DNA of 64,000 nucleotides from Deinococcus sp. Arct2-2 (GCF_004801315.1 NZ_SSNW01000003.1:129627-193626); one strand, 5' to 3'. Positions 8,621-17,842 are shown, numbered from the stretch's first letter. Program-made: numbers and translations. Notes: generated from the sequence alone by a model not told the origin.

Positions 8621-9469
8621 ATGATCGCTATTACTGGAGCCACCGGACACCTCGGCCAATTGACCATTCACGCTCTGCTGGGCCGGGGCACTGTTCCCCA
8701 AGACATCGTGGCGTTGGTGCGCGATCCCCAGAAAGCGGCTTCTCTTGAAGCCCTAGGCGTGCAGGTGCGCCGCGCCGACTACACCCAGCCCGAAACGCTA
8801 GGCGCGGCTGTACAAGGCGTAGACAAGCTGCTGCTGGTCTCGTCCAGCGACTTTGCCGACCGGGTGGGGCAGCACCGCCGAGTCGTGGAAGCCGCCAAGC
8901 AGGCCGGAGTGAAATTGCTCGCCTACACCAGCATTCTGCGGGCCGATACCTCTAGGCTTTCGCTGGCTGCCGACCACAAGGCCACCGAAGAACTGATCCG
9001 GGCATCGGGCCTGCCATTCGTGTTTCTGCGGAACAGTTGGTACATGGAAAACTACAATCCAGCGCAGGCGGTGCAGCACGCAGCCGTTGCCGGAAGCGCC
9101 GGAGAAGGCCGTGTGAGTGCTGCCGCCCGCGCCGATTACGCCGCCGCTGCTGCCGCCGTGCTGACCCAAACGGGCCACGAGAACGCCGTGTACGAGCTGG
9201 GCGGGGATCAGGCTTTTACGCTGACCGAATTGGCCGCCGAAATACAGGCCCAGAGTGGCCGTCCCGTGACCTACCAGAACATGCCGCAGGACGCCTACGC
9301 CCAAATGCTGCGCGGCGTAGGGCTGCCCGGTGTGGTGGCCGACATGCTGGCTGACTCCGACGTGCAACTGGAGCAGGGTGACCTGTACACCGAGAGCCGC
9401 GATCTGAGCCGCCTGATCGGGCATCCGACGACGACCCTGAAGGAAGCCGTGAAGGCAGCGTTGGCCTAA
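8621..9469 (+). CDS. qorB: NAD(P)H:quinone oxidoreductase, QorB/NmrA-like
   Basis: This 282-residue atypical short-chain dehydrogenase has the N-terminal Rossmann motif MIAITGATGHLG. It closely follows E. coli QorB along its whole length, with shared blocks such as KLLLVSSS, GVKLLAYTSILRADTS, LRNSWYMENY, RADYAAAAA and LIGHPTTTL. QorB reduces quinones with NADPH in the cytoplasm and so limits redox cycling. The ATG at 8621 is preceded by AGGAG at a good distance; the open frame begins 93 bases earlier but lacks a ribosome site. It lies 89 bp after an Rrf2 regulator and ends at a strong palindromic terminator. Confidence 0.92.
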   Translation: MIAITGATGHLGQLTIHALLGRGTVPQDIVALVRDPQKAASLEALGVQVRRADYTQPETLGAAVQGVDKLLLVSSSDFADRVGQHRRVVEAAKQAGVKLLAYTSILRADTSRLSLAADHKATEELIRASGLPFVFLRNSWYMENYNPAQAVQHAAVAGSAGEGRVSAAARADYAAAAAAVLTQTGHENAVYELGGDQAFTLTELAAEIQAQSGRPVTYQNMPQDAYAQMLRGVGLPGVVADMLADSDVQLEQGDLYTESRDLSRLIGHPTTTLKEAVKAALA

Positions 9470-9495
9470 GCAGAGCAGCATTAAAGACCACTAGA

Positions 9496-9528
9496 GAAGC
9501 CGGAATCTGTGTCACAGATTCCGGCTTC
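9496..9528. terminator. Bidirectional terminator between qorB and the CUT1 operon
   Basis: A perfect 16-bp inverted repeat GAAGCCGGAATCTGTG/CACAGATTCCGGCTTC with a single central base separates two convergent genes. It is short of U-tracts, but the very stable stem suits a shared terminator. Confidence 0.75.
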
Positions 9529-9549
9529 GTTGTATTCGCTGAGTGCCCC

Positions 9550-10386
9550 TTACCCTTTCAGGCCCGATGCCGACAAGAAGCCTTCGGTCACGCGGCGTTG
9601 GAAGGCCAAGTAAGCCAAGATGACGGGCAAGCCGCCTAGAATTGCGACGGCCATCGTCTGGGCGTACTTCAACCCATAAGCACTCTGCACTTGTGTCAGT
9701 CCTACGGGCAGGGTCATCTGTTCGGGCGAGTTGGTGACGATAAAGGGCCACAAGAAGTTGTTCCACGCCCCAATAAAGGTCACGATGCCCAGCGCCCAAA
9801 TGATGTTGGCGCTGAGGGGCACGAAAATACTCCACATGATCCGCAGTTCGGTTGCGCCGTCGACGACAGCAGCTTCCCTAAACTCTTTGGGAATCTGATC
9901 AAAGAATTGCCGGAATACGAAGACGGCAATCGGTGAAATCAGTTGCGGCAAAATAATTCCGGCCAGCGTATTGATGGCCCCAAGGTTGTTCATCAGTTTG
10001 TAGAGCGGCACCAGTAAAGCCTCGAACGGCAGCATGAACCCGGCCAAAGCGAACCAGAACAGCAGGTTGCGGCCCGGAAAAGTGAGTTGCGAAAAAGCGT
10101 AGGCGGCCATTGCCGATAAGATCAGCGTAACCACCGTAATGATGATGGAACTCGTGACGCTGTTGGCGTACCAGCGCGGCAAATTGCCGGTGGTCAGCAC
10201 CGAAGTGAAGTTGTCGAAGGTGGCGGGACTGGGCAGCCAAACAATCGGCTGGGCCGCCGCCTGAAGCTCCGGCTTAAGCGAGGTAATCAGCGCCCAGAGC
10301 AGCGGCGCGGCCCACAACGCCACCAGTAGGCCCAAGGTGATGACGCCCAGCACGACCATCCAGACCGATTGGCGGGCGGCGATCAT
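9550..10386 (-). CDS. Carbohydrate ABC transporter permease (MalG type)
   Basis: This 278-residue inner membrane protein has six predicted membrane helices and the ATPase-contact loop of CUT1 permeases (EFREAAVVDGATELRIMWSIF, the EAA-type motif). The ATG at 10386 overlaps the stop codon of the upstream permease gene as ATGA, indicating translational coupling; the longer open frame is a shadow. It pairs with the MalF-type partner and the binding protein upstream to import a sugar, probably an oligosaccharide released or hydrolysed by the GH2 enzyme of the same operon. There is no ATPase gene in the operon. Confidence 0.93.
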   Translation of the reverse strand: MIAARQSVWMVVLGVITLGLLVALWAAPLLWALITSLKPELQAAAQPIVWLPSPATFDNFTSVLTTGNLPRWYANSVTSSIIITVVTLILSAMAAYAFSQLTFPGRNLLFWFALAGFMLPFEALLVPLYKLMNNLGAINTLAGIILPQLISPIAVFVFRQFFDQIPKEFREAAVVDGATELRIMWSIFVPLSANIIWALGIVTFIGAWNNFLWPFIVTNSPEQMTLPVGLTQVQSAYGLKYAQTMAVAILGGLPVILAYLAFQRRVTEGFLSASGLKG

Positions 10387-11276
10387 GAGCGCGTCCGGCT
10401 GAGCAAGAAGTTTTGCACCAGCGTCAGCAGCAAGATGGCGATGAAAAAGGCCACCGCGATGGCCGAAGCGTAGCCCGCGTTGGTATCGGTAAACGCCGTG
10501 TTGTACATGTATACCAGCACCACCCGCGTAGAATCGAAGGGGCCGCCGCCCGTGAGCAGGTACACCTGAGAAAAGATTTTGAACGACGCCACGAGTTGCA
10601 GTGTCAGCACCAGCGTAGTGGTAGGCCACAGCGACGGCCAAGTGATGTAGCGGAACACCTGAAAGCCCTGTGCGCCGTCCAGCGAGGCGGCCTCGTACAC
10701 GTCCTGCGGGATGTTTTGCAGGCCTGCCAAAAAGAGCAGCATGTTAAAGCCCACCGTCCACCAAATGGTCACGGCGGCCACCGCAGGCATCGCCAACGCA
10801 GGATCGGAAAACCAAGCGGTTTCGCTGCCCGTCACGGCATTCACCACACCGAGGCTGGGATTCAGCACCCACTGCCAGATTAGGGTGGCCACGCTGACCG
10901 GCAGCACGTAGGGAATAAAAAAGACAGCCTGTGCAAACTGCCGCAGCCGCCCGCCCGCTTTGGTCAGCATCGCCAGCATCATGCCCACGGCGGTCAGCGG
11001 AATCACGGTCAGCAGTGAGAAGTAGGCGGTGTGCCGCAGCGAATCCCAAAAGGAAGCGTCGGCCATCAGGGTTTTGAAGTTGGTGAGACCCACGAACGCG
11101 CCCGTTTCGGTCAGGCCACTGTTGGTCAAGCTCAGCACGATGGTCTGGATGGCGGGCCAGATGAAGAACGCCACGTACACGGCCAAAAAGGGCAGCAGCA
11201 GAAAAATGACCGGCCCCCAAACCGGGGCAGTCGCCTTACGCGGCTTGGGGGTCGCAGAACTTTTGATGGCGGTCAT
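10383..11276 (-). CDS. Carbohydrate ABC transporter permease (MalF type)
   Basis: This 297-residue membrane protein has an N-terminal cytoplasmic tail, about six membrane segments, and the CUT1 permease loop DVYEAASLDGAQGFQVFRYIT. The start ATG is preceded by GAGAGG. It is the second gene after the solute-binding protein and is coupled by a 4-base overlap to the next permease. The 146-bp gap upstream carries hairpins that may lower its expression relative to the binding protein. Confidence 0.93.
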   Translation of the reverse strand: MTAIKSSATPKPRKATAPVWGPVIFLLLPFLAVYVAFFIWPAIQTIVLSLTNSGLTETGAFVGLTNFKTLMADASFWDSLRHTAYFSLLTVIPLTAVGMMLAMLTKAGGRLRQFAQAVFFIPYVLPVSVATLIWQWVLNPSLGVVNAVTGSETAWFSDPALAMPAVAAVTIWWTVGFNMLLFLAGLQNIPQDVYEAASLDGAQGFQVFRYITWPSLWPTTTLVLTLQLVASFKIFSQVYLLTGGGPFDSTRVVLVYMYNTAFTDTNAGYASAIAVAFFIAILLLTLVQNFLLSRTRS

Positions 11277-11331
11277 GTTTACCTCTCGCAGCGGGGGTGA
11301 TCAGGATTCGGTTGGTCAAGAGCAGTCGGGC

Positions 11332-11356
11332 CAGCATCCGTACATCTGGGATGCTG
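11332..11356 (-). promoter_or_regulatory. Intercistronic hairpin behind the binding-protein gene
   Basis: A perfect 8-bp stem CAGCATCC/GGATGCTG with a 9-base loop lies between the binding-protein and permease genes; a second small stem CTCAC/GTGAG lies about 20 bp further upstream. No U-tract follows, so partial termination or 3'-end protection of the binding-protein message is more likely than full termination. Confidence 0.55.
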
Positions 11357-11422
11357 ACCCAGTTCACTCACTCGGTCGGGTGAGGGTTGCCCGCTCAGCC
11401 CCAAACACTCAGGCCCAGACCG

Positions 11423-12706
11423 TCAAGGCTTAGGCGTGGCGGTCAGCAGTTTCTTGGCTTCGGTTTCGAAGAGGCCCATAGCGCGGTCTACAGGCAACTG
11501 CCCGTTCATGGCCGCCGGAAAGTACTTGGCCGAAGCGGCTTCCAGTGGGCCTGCCGCGCCGCTGTACCAGCCCAAGGGATCGTAGGTGACGTTTTGGGCC
11601 GCCACTGCCGCGTAATCCGAGTTGGGCTTCATGGACTTGTAGGCCGCCGAGTTTGCCACGCTGAGGTTGGCCGGCACGAGGCCGCCGCTGGCCCAGATCA
11701 TGGCGTTCTTGTTGGCGTAGGCGAGGAACTGCATCGCGCCCTTGAGCTTGTCGCCTGCAATGGGCTTGCCCACGTTGTTGGGAATCACGAAGGCGTGAGA
11801 GTCGCCCCACGTGTTCTGGGTGGCGTATAGCTTGGGCAGGGGCATCACGCCGTAGCCGAACTTGATTTTGCCGCTCTTGGCTCCGTCGACCAGCGTGGGC
11901 ACTTCCCAAGCGCCGTTGAGCATAAAGGCCGCCTTGCCGTTCACGAACTGCGCCACCGAGGTCGGGTAGTCCACGTTTTTGCCCACGTAGCCGTTCTTGC
12001 CCCAATTGCTGATGGTGGTCAGCGTGGACGCGCCGAGCTTGCCGTAGGTGAGTTTGTTGTTCTCGATGATGCTGCCGCCCTGCTGCCCGATCAGGGCCAG
12101 CCATAAGCGCCAAGGCATGTAGGCGTTGGGGCCAGTTTCAAACGACACCGGCAGTGCGCCTGTCTTTTTCACGGCGGCCATCGCTGCTTCAAAGGAGGCG
12201 AGGCTGTTCAGAGATTTGGGCATACCGTTTGCACCCATCAGGCCCGCTTTGGCCAGCACGTCTTTGTTGTAGTACAGCACCATCGGGTGCGTGTCCAGCG
12301 GAATCGCGTAGTTCTGGCCCTTGTAGTTGGACGCGCTCCAGAGCTTGGGAAAAAAGCCGCTGGATTTCATGCCCACGCCGCTGAGTTCTGCTGGGGCAAT
12401 CGGACGCAGGATTTTGGCATCGGCCCACCCGCTCAGGCGCGACAGGTGCAAAATTGCGACGTCTGGGCCTTGCCCCACGGCCGAGGAGGTGCGGACTTTG
12501 GTGTAGTACGGCACGCCCCAAGCCAGCGTCGTGCGCTGCACCTTAAAGGCCGTCTGGCTCTTGTTGAAGCCGTCTACGATTTGCTGCATGCGTGCGCCGT
12601 CGCCGCCGCCGAGGAGATCCCAGAAGGTGATGGTGGTCTGGGCGCTGGCCGAGGTAGCGAGGGCAGAGGCGGTCAGCAGGGTCAGGCCGATCAGGGTACG
12701 TTTCAT
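11423..12706 (-). CDS. Extracellular sugar-binding protein (CUT1, family 1)
   Basis: This 427-residue protein has a cleavable signal peptide (MKRTLIGLTLLTASALATSASA) and the bilobed fold of MalE-like binding proteins, with TTITFWDLLGGGDGARM at the start of the mature part and FVNGKAAFMLNGAWEVPTL in the hinge region. AAGGAG precedes the ATG. The gene lies between the GH2 glycosidase and two permeases, so it probably captures an oligosaccharide for import and hydrolysis by that enzyme. The exact sugar cannot be told from the sequence. Confidence 0.92.
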   Translation of the reverse strand: MKRTLIGLTLLTASALATSASAQTTITFWDLLGGGDGARMQQIVDGFNKSQTAFKVQRTTLAWGVPYYTKVRTSSAVGQGPDVAILHLSRLSGWADAKILRPIAPAELSGVGMKSSGFFPKLWSASNYKGQNYAIPLDTHPMVLYYNKDVLAKAGLMGANGMPKSLNSLASFEAAMAAVKKTGALPVSFETGPNAYMPWRLWLALIGQQGGSIIENNKLTYGKLGASTLTTISNWGKNGYVGKNVDYPTSVAQFVNGKAAFMLNGAWEVPTLVDGAKSGKIKFGYGVMPLPKLYATQNTWGDSHAFVIPNNVGKPIAGDKLKGAMQFLAYANKNAMIWASGGLVPANLSVANSAAYKSMKPNSDYAAVAAQNVTYDPLGWYSGAAGPLEAASAKYFPAAMNGQLPVDRAMGLFETEAKKLLTATPKP

Positions 12707-12791
12707 GGTGCTCCTTAAGACTGGGAAAGAAGGGCGAAGGGCCGCGAGCGAAACGGGTGCAGGTAGGCGAGGAGAAGTCTGTTGAGGGCGG

Positions 12792-14675
12792 CTAATCTGC
12801 TGGGGTGTGGGCGAGCGGGAGCGCCACTTGTTCGGCGTGCTGGCGTTTTTTGCGCCACACCGAGTCGTAGCCCATGTCGTCGAGTTGGCCTTCTTTTTCC
12901 AGCTCTAGGGCGCTGCGTTCGCCCCGGTTGGCGGCAGCCAGCGCCCGCATGTCGGCTTTGGGCGTGCGGTCTTCATAGAGCAGGCCGTTTTTTTCCTGAA
13001 AAGTGTCGGTCAGTTGGGTGTAACAAAAGCCCACCAAGCCGGTGCAGTCATGGACGGCGGCCAACAGACCCGTGTATTCGTCCAGAAAACTCTGCGGGTC
13101 GGTTGTGCGGTTGTAGCCCCAGCCGAGGTCGTCGTCTTCCCGTGTAAACGCGATGCCGCCAAATTCGGTCAGCATGGCCGGAGCCTTGAGGCGGGCGTCG
13201 TCCAGCGCGATCAGGCGCTTGTGCGGACGCACGTGGTTCAGGGTGGCCTGCAAAGCTTCGGGCGTGCCGTAGCGGTTCAGCAGCTTTTGGGGCAGGTGGG
13301 TGTAGTCATGAATGTTCAAAATGTCGGTGACCACGTACTCCCAGCCGTCGTTGCCGATGACCGGGCGGGTGGGATCGAGCGCTTTGGTCAGGTGATACAG
13401 CGCCCGCACGAGGTCGCGCTGGGCGGGCACGAGCGGCAAGTCGGGCACGCCCCACGACTCGTTGAACGGCACCCACGCCACGATGCAGGGGTGAGAGCGG
13501 TCGCGCTCGATGGCTTCTCCCCATTCTTGCGTGAGCCTGCGGGCCGATTCGGTGGTGAAAATGTAGGCGCTGGGCAGTTCTTCCCAGACCAGCAGGCCCA
13601 ACACGTCGCACCAATACAGGTAGCGCGGGTCTTCGATCTTCTGGTGCTTGCGTGCGCCGTTGAACCCCAGCAGGCGCGTGAGTTCCACGTCGCGGCGCAG
13701 CTGTTCGTCGGTGGCGCTCATCAGGCCTTCCGGCCAGTAGCCCTGATCCAGCACCATTTTCAGCGGGTAGGGCCGCCCGTTCAGCATGAAGTGTTGGGCG
13801 TCCACCGCCACCGAACGCATCGCGGTATAGCTCTGGACGCGGTCTAGGAGTTCGCCGTCTTGCACGACTTCCAGCGTGGCCTCGATCAGTTGCGGGTGCT
13901 CCGGCGTCCACAGCAAAAAGCGGCGTGCGGCGTCTATGCCGAAGTCCCGCAGCGAGAGCGTGCGCGACACGTCGGCGTGAACCACGTCGTATTCGTCGTT
14001 GGCGAGCAGTTGGCCGTCTACCTCTAGCCGCACGCGCAGCCGCGTCTGTGGCGTTACCGGCCCCTGAATGCGGGCTCGTAAGGCCACTTCCCAGCGTTCC
14101 ACGTTGCTGGTCCAGACCACCGACGCCACCGACGTTTGGGGCCGAAATTCCAGCCACACGGTCTGCCAGATGCCGCTGGTGCGCGGATACCAGATTTCGT
14201 GCGGTTCGGCTTCCCAGTCCTGCTTGCCGCGCGGCTTGGCGAGGTCGTGGGGGTCGTCGATGGCCCGCACCACGATCTCGGCGGCCTCGCCGGGCACCCA
14301 GACGCCCGTCAGGTCGGCGCTGAACGGGGTGTGGCCGCCCTCATGCCTGGCCACCAGTTGGCCGTTGACCCATACCGCCGCCTGATAATCCACCGCGCCG
14401 AAGTGCAGCCACAGGCGTTGCGTCGCCGCGTCCACACCCGCTGGAAGCTCGGGCGTGACGGTCAGGCGGTACCAGAGCGTGTGATGAAAGCCGGGGGCGT
14501 GAATGCCGCTGGCCGGACTTTCGGGCGGAAAGGGCACCTGAATGGTCTGATCGAAAGAGACTTGCTGGGGCGTGTGCCACTGTGCGCCGTCATCGAAGGC
14601 AAACTCCCACACTCCGTTGAGGCTGTGCCAGTGGGCGCGTTCGAGCATAGGGCGGGGATGAAACGATGGTTTCAT
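12792..14675 (-). CDS. Glycoside hydrolase family 2 enzyme
   Basis: This 627-residue enzyme has the GH2 order: N-terminal sugar-binding jelly roll, immunoglobulin-like domain and C-terminal TIM barrel. The acid/base is probably Glu406 in VPFNESWG and the nucleophile Glu504 in LTEFGG. The ATG at 14675 follows GGAGGT, whereas the longer frame upstream is unsupported. There is no signal peptide, so it acts in the cytoplasm. GH2 includes beta-galactosidases, beta-glucuronidases and beta-mannosidases; this branch cannot be assigned by motif alone. It is the first gene of an operon with a CUT1 importer, and its promoter carries repeats that are probably bound by the divergent ArsR-type regulator. 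Confidence 0.9.
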   Translation of the reverse strand: MKPSFHPRPMLERAHWHSLNGVWEFAFDDGAQWHTPQQVSFDQTIQVPFPPESPASGIHAPGFHHTLWYRLTVTPELPAGVDAATQRLWLHFGAVDYQAAVWVNGQLVARHEGGHTPFSADLTGVWVPGEAAEIVVRAIDDPHDLAKPRGKQDWEAEPHEIWYPRTSGIWQTVWLEFRPQTSVASVVWTSNVERWEVALRARIQGPVTPQTRLRVRLEVDGQLLANDEYDVVHADVSRTLSLRDFGIDAARRFLLWTPEHPQLIEATLEVVQDGELLDRVQSYTAMRSVAVDAQHFMLNGRPYPLKMVLDQGYWPEGLMSATDEQLRRDVELTRLLGFNGARKHQKIEDPRYLYWCDVLGLLVWEELPSAYIFTTESARRLTQEWGEAIERDRSHPCIVAWVPFNESWGVPDLPLVPAQRDLVRALYHLTKALDPTRPVIGNDGWEYVVTDILNIHDYTHLPQKLLNRYGTPEALQATLNHVRPHKRLIALDDARLKAPAMLTEFGGIAFTREDDDLGWGYNRTTDPQSFLDEYTGLLAAVHDCTGLVGFCYTQLTDTFQEKNGLLYEDRTPKADMRALAAANRGERSALELEKEGQLDDMGYDSVWRKKRQHAEQVALPLAHTPAD

Positions 14676-14789
14676 AGACCTCCAACAGGACGGGCAACGT
14701 GAAAGGCCGAACCCGCAGAATGACAGCACACTCTGAAAGTCCCGAAATTTGCGAAAGACAATTTGAACTTCTGAAGCGTACAACTCTGG

Positions 14790-14819
14790 TGGATATAAGT
14801 CAATTGGACTGGATGTAAA
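14790..14819 (-). promoter_or_regulatory. GH2 operon promoter with direct-repeat operators
   Basis: On the minus strand TTTACA and TATATC are spaced by 16 bp, a plausible promoter for the GH2 operon. Read on the plus strand, TGGATATAAG (14790-14799) covers the -10 box and TGGATGTAAA (14810-14819) the -35 box, 20 bp apart. A third copy lies before the divergent regulator gene. Confidence 0.6.
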
Positions 14820-14895
14820 CAGGTAGCACAGTCTAGCTGTGTGACTTTTCGCCCTCTGGCACGTCACATTTTTGGTATGCTGTTTGGGTCAAACG

Positions 14896-14917
14896 ATCCA
14901 TCAAAATGGATGTAAAG
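14896..14917 (+). promoter_or_regulatory. Regulator operator upstream of the ArsR-type gene
   Basis: A perfect dyad ATCCAT-CAAA-ATGGAT (14896-14911) runs into TGGATGTAAA (14908-14917), the third copy of the repeat found in the GH2 promoter. It lies 13 bp before the regulator start codon, so binding there would block the gene's own expression. Confidence 0.55.
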
Positions 14918-14930
14918 AGGAGAGAAATCT

Positions 14931-15899
14931 GTGGCGGTCTCTGGAAAACGTGTATTGGAGGTGGATTCCGAATCGGCCACGCGCCTGTTCCGGGTGCTGA
15001 GTTCGGAAACGCGGGTGCTGATCCTGAGCCTGCTGTCTCATAACGCGATGAACGTGGCCGAACTGACGGCGGCGCTGGATTTGCCGCATTCCACGGTGAG
15101 CCTGAACATCAAGCAGCTTGTAGAGGCGGGGTTGTTGCAGGTGGAATACGTGCCGGGATCGCACGGCACCCAAAAGTTGGTCTCCAAACGCTACGACGAG
15201 GTGCTGGTGCGCTTGCCGGGGGTAGCGGTAGAGGCTGCCGCCGCCGAAGACATGGTGGAAATCCGCATGCCCATCGGCAATTACCGCCACCTCGAAGCAG
15301 TGGCGACGTGCGGCATCGCCTCCGATCTGCGTTATATCGGCACCATCGACGACCCGCGCAGCTTCTTCGAGCCGGATCATGTGTTTGCCCAAATCCTGTG
15401 GTTCAAGAGCGGCTTCGTGGACTATGCCTTTCCCAACAATGTGCCGTTCGGCAGCCACCTGACCCGCGTCGAATTTTCTGCCGAGCTGTGTTCCGAAGCG
15501 CCCAACTACGACCTCGATTGGCCGTCCGACATCACGCTCTGGATCAACGACGTCGAGGTGGGCACCTTTACCAGCCCTGCCGATTTTGGCGGTGTGCCCG
15601 CCCGCTTGATGCCGAGTTGGTGGGATGTGGATCAAACCACGCACGGGCAACTGAAAACGTGGACGGTAACTTCGGACGGCAGTTTTATAGACGGCCAGCC
15701 GCTGTCAAACGTAGTGGTGGGCCAAATCGAGGTACCGGGGCGCACGCACCTGACCGTCCGGCTAGGCGTCAAGCCCGACGCGCAGAACGTGGGCGGCATG
15801 AACCTGTTCGGGCGCAAATTCGGCAACCACCCACAAGATTTGCTGATGCGCCTGCACTACACCTTCCCGGATGGAGAGCGGGCGGCGCTGTTGCGGTAA
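14931..15899 (+). CDS. ArsR-type regulator with large C-terminal sensor domain
   Basis: This 322-residue protein has an N-terminal winged helix of the ArsR type (LFRVLSSETRVLILSLL, then LDLPHSTVSLNIKQLVEAG, residues 18-80) joined to about 230 residues of a domain rich in beta strands and aromatic residues (DPRSFFEPDHVFAQILW, SWWDVDQTTHGQL). Such large ArsR-like regulators are found next to carbohydrate genes in Firmicutes and deinococci, and the sensor part probably binds a sugar. It lacks the cysteines of metal-sensing ArsR proteins. The GTG start follows GAGGAGAG. It is divergent from the GH2 importer operon, with shared repeats in between, so it probably controls that operon and itself. 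Confidence 0.82.
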   Translation: MAVSGKRVLEVDSESATRLFRVLSSETRVLILSLLSHNAMNVAELTAALDLPHSTVSLNIKQLVEAGLLQVEYVPGSHGTQKLVSKRYDEVLVRLPGVAVEAAAAEDMVEIRMPIGNYRHLEAVATCGIASDLRYIGTIDDPRSFFEPDHVFAQILWFKSGFVDYAFPNNVPFGSHLTRVEFSAELCSEAPNYDLDWPSDITLWINDVEVGTFTSPADFGGVPARLMPSWWDVDQTTHGQLKTWTVTSDGSFIDGQPLSNVVVGQIEVPGRTHLTVRLGVKPDAQNVGGMNLFGRKFGNHPQDLLMRLHYTFPDGERAALLR

Positions 15900-15972
15900 T
15901 CGTGCGGCCCCTTCCCAACTGAAAACCTCCCCACCTTTCCTGCCCCCACCTAAGCGCCACACTCGCCCCTAG

Positions 15973-17838
15973 ATGACTGCCCCGCCCCGTTTCGATTTCC
16001 GCCCACCCCCCGCGCCGCCGTCTGGTGAAGCGGTGGCCCTCAGCAAACGCACCGCCGACCTGTTCCACACTTTGCAGTTGGTGTGGCAGGCCAGCCCGCG
16101 TCACAGCGCCATTTTTGCCCTGACGACCCTGCTCAGCAGCGGGCTTCCGGCGGCGAACCTGTATATCGGCAAGCTGCTGCTGGATGAAGTCGCGCAGGCC
16201 GCACGCGGCGGCGTGACTTTTGAATCTCTGCTGGCGCTCTTGGGCGTGCAGGTGGGCCTCGTGGTGCTGGGCAGCCTGCTGTCTACGGTGCAAAACGCCT
16301 CTCAGCAGTTGTTGGGAGACAGCCTGCAACATGGGGTCAGCCGCCAAATTCTGGACAAGGCAGCGGGCCTGAGCGTGGAGGCCTTTGAGAACGCTGAAAC
16401 TTACGACAAGTTGCAGCAGGCCTACCGCGAAGTCGGCTCGCGCCCGCTGGGGGTGGCGACGCAGTTGGTGGGCCTCGCGGGGGCCGCCGTCACGTTAGCG
16501 TCGGTGGGGGCGCTGCTGGCGAGTTTGGGCCTGTGGGTGCTGCCGCTGGTGCTGCTGGCGAGCCTGCCCGGAGTGATCATCAGCAACCGCTTCGGCGTGG
16601 CGGGCTACCAAATGCTGCGCCGCCAAACCCACGACGCCCGCGTGCAAAATTATCTCGGCAGCCTGCTCACTTCCGATACGTTGGTCAAGGAAGTGCGGCT
16701 GTTCGGCTTCGAACCGTATCTGCTCAAGCGCTGGCGTGAATACTACTTGGGCTTCCGCGTGCAACTCGAAACCCTCGTGCGCCGCCGCTCGGCGTGGGGC
16801 TTTGCAGCCTCATTGGGATCGGCGCTCCTCATCGGTTTGGCGAGTGCGCTGGTGCTGCGCCGCGCCGCCGCCGGACAAATTACGGTGGGCGATTTCAGCA
16901 TTTTCGTGCTGGGCATCGCGCAGGTGCAGTCCACGGTGGCGGGCCTGCTCAACGGCGTCAGCGGCATCTATCAGAACCTGCTGTATATGCGCAACCTCTT
17001 TGATTTTCTGGAACTTCCAGACCGCGACCTCTCGGCGGGCGAGGTCTGGCAGGGCGACATCGACACCATCGAGTTTCAGGAGGTGGGCTTCCGCTACCCG
17101 CTCACCGAACGGGACGTGTTGCGCGGCGTGAATTTTACCGTGCGGCGCGGCGAAGCGCTGGCGTTGGTGGGCGAAAACGGGGCAGGGAAGACCACCTTGG
17201 TCAAGCTGCTCACGCGGCTGTTCGAGCCGACGGGGGGCCGCATTCTCCTCAACGGTCAGGACGCCGCCCGTTTTTCGCCGCGCAGTGTGCAGCAGCAGAT
17301 GAGCATCATTTTTCAAGATTTCGGTCAGTACCAGATGAGCGCCCGCGAGAACGTGGCGATTGCCGAAGTGAGCCGTCTCGGAGACGATGCCGGAGTCGAG
17401 CGGGCCGTAGAGCAGGCGGGCGCGGCCTACGTCGACGCGCTTCCGCAAGGGCTGGATACGCCGCTGGGACGGCTGTTTCAGGGTGGGCGGCAACTGTCGG
17501 GCGGGCAGTGGCAACGGCTGGCGCTGGCGCGGCTGTATTTCCGGGCCGCGTCCGTGCTGGTCTTCGATGAACCCACCGCCGCCCTCGACGCCCGCGCCGA
17601 GTTTGAAACCATTGAGGCGCTGCGGGCCGAAGCCGGAGACCGCATCACCCTGCTGATTTCGCACCGCTTTTCCACCGTGCGGCTGGCCGACAAAATCATC
17701 GTGCTGGAGGGCGGCGTGATCGTGGAATCGGGCAGCCACGAGGAACTGTTGGCTCTGCGGGGCAAATACGCGGCGCTGTACGACCTTCAGGCGCGGGGGT
17801 ACGCGGCCAGTGGGCCGGAAGCCGTGCCGAGCGGCTGA
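15973..17838 (+). CDS. ABC transporter, fused membrane and ATPase domains (exporter type)
   Basis: This 621-residue half-transporter has a six-helix membrane domain (about residues 30-350) and a C-terminal ATPase with Walker A GENGAGKTT, signature LSGGQWQRLALAR and Walker B ASVLVFDEPTAALD, followed by the switch His in LLISHRFSTV. It would act as a homodimer in the cytoplasmic membrane and export lipids, peptides or drugs; the substrate is unknown. No Shine-Dalgarno sequence is evident before the ATG. It follows the regulator gene by 73 bp and converges with the P450 gene, leaving only four bases between the stop codons. Confidence 0.9.
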   Translation: MTAPPRFDFRPPPAPPSGEAVALSKRTADLFHTLQLVWQASPRHSAIFALTTLLSSGLPAANLYIGKLLLDEVAQAARGGVTFESLLALLGVQVGLVVLGSLLSTVQNASQQLLGDSLQHGVSRQILDKAAGLSVEAFENAETYDKLQQAYREVGSRPLGVATQLVGLAGAAVTLASVGALLASLGLWVLPLVLLASLPGVIISNRFGVAGYQMLRRQTHDARVQNYLGSLLTSDTLVKEVRLFGFEPYLLKRWREYYLGFRVQLETLVRRRSAWGFAASLGSALLIGLASALVLRRAAAGQITVGDFSIFVLGIAQVQSTVAGLLNGVSGIYQNLLYMRNLFDFLELPDRDLSAGEVWQGDIDTIEFQEVGFRYPLTERDVLRGVNFTVRRGEALALVGENGAGKTTLVKLLTRLFEPTGGRILLNGQDAARFSPRSVQQQMSIIFQDFGQYQMSARENVAIAEVSRLGDDAGVERAVEQAGAAYVDALPQGLDTPLGRLFQGGRQLSGGQWQRLALARLYFRAASVLVFDEPTAALDARAEFETIEALRAEAGDRITLLISHRFSTVRLADKIIVLEGGVIVESGSHEELLALRGKYAALYDLQARGYAASGPEAVPSG

Positions 17839-17842
17839 GGCT

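Noticed and set aside
14840..14869. TGTGAC...GTCACA as a CRP-type site
   Set aside because: The half sites are separated by 17 bases rather than six, which does not fit CRP-family operators.
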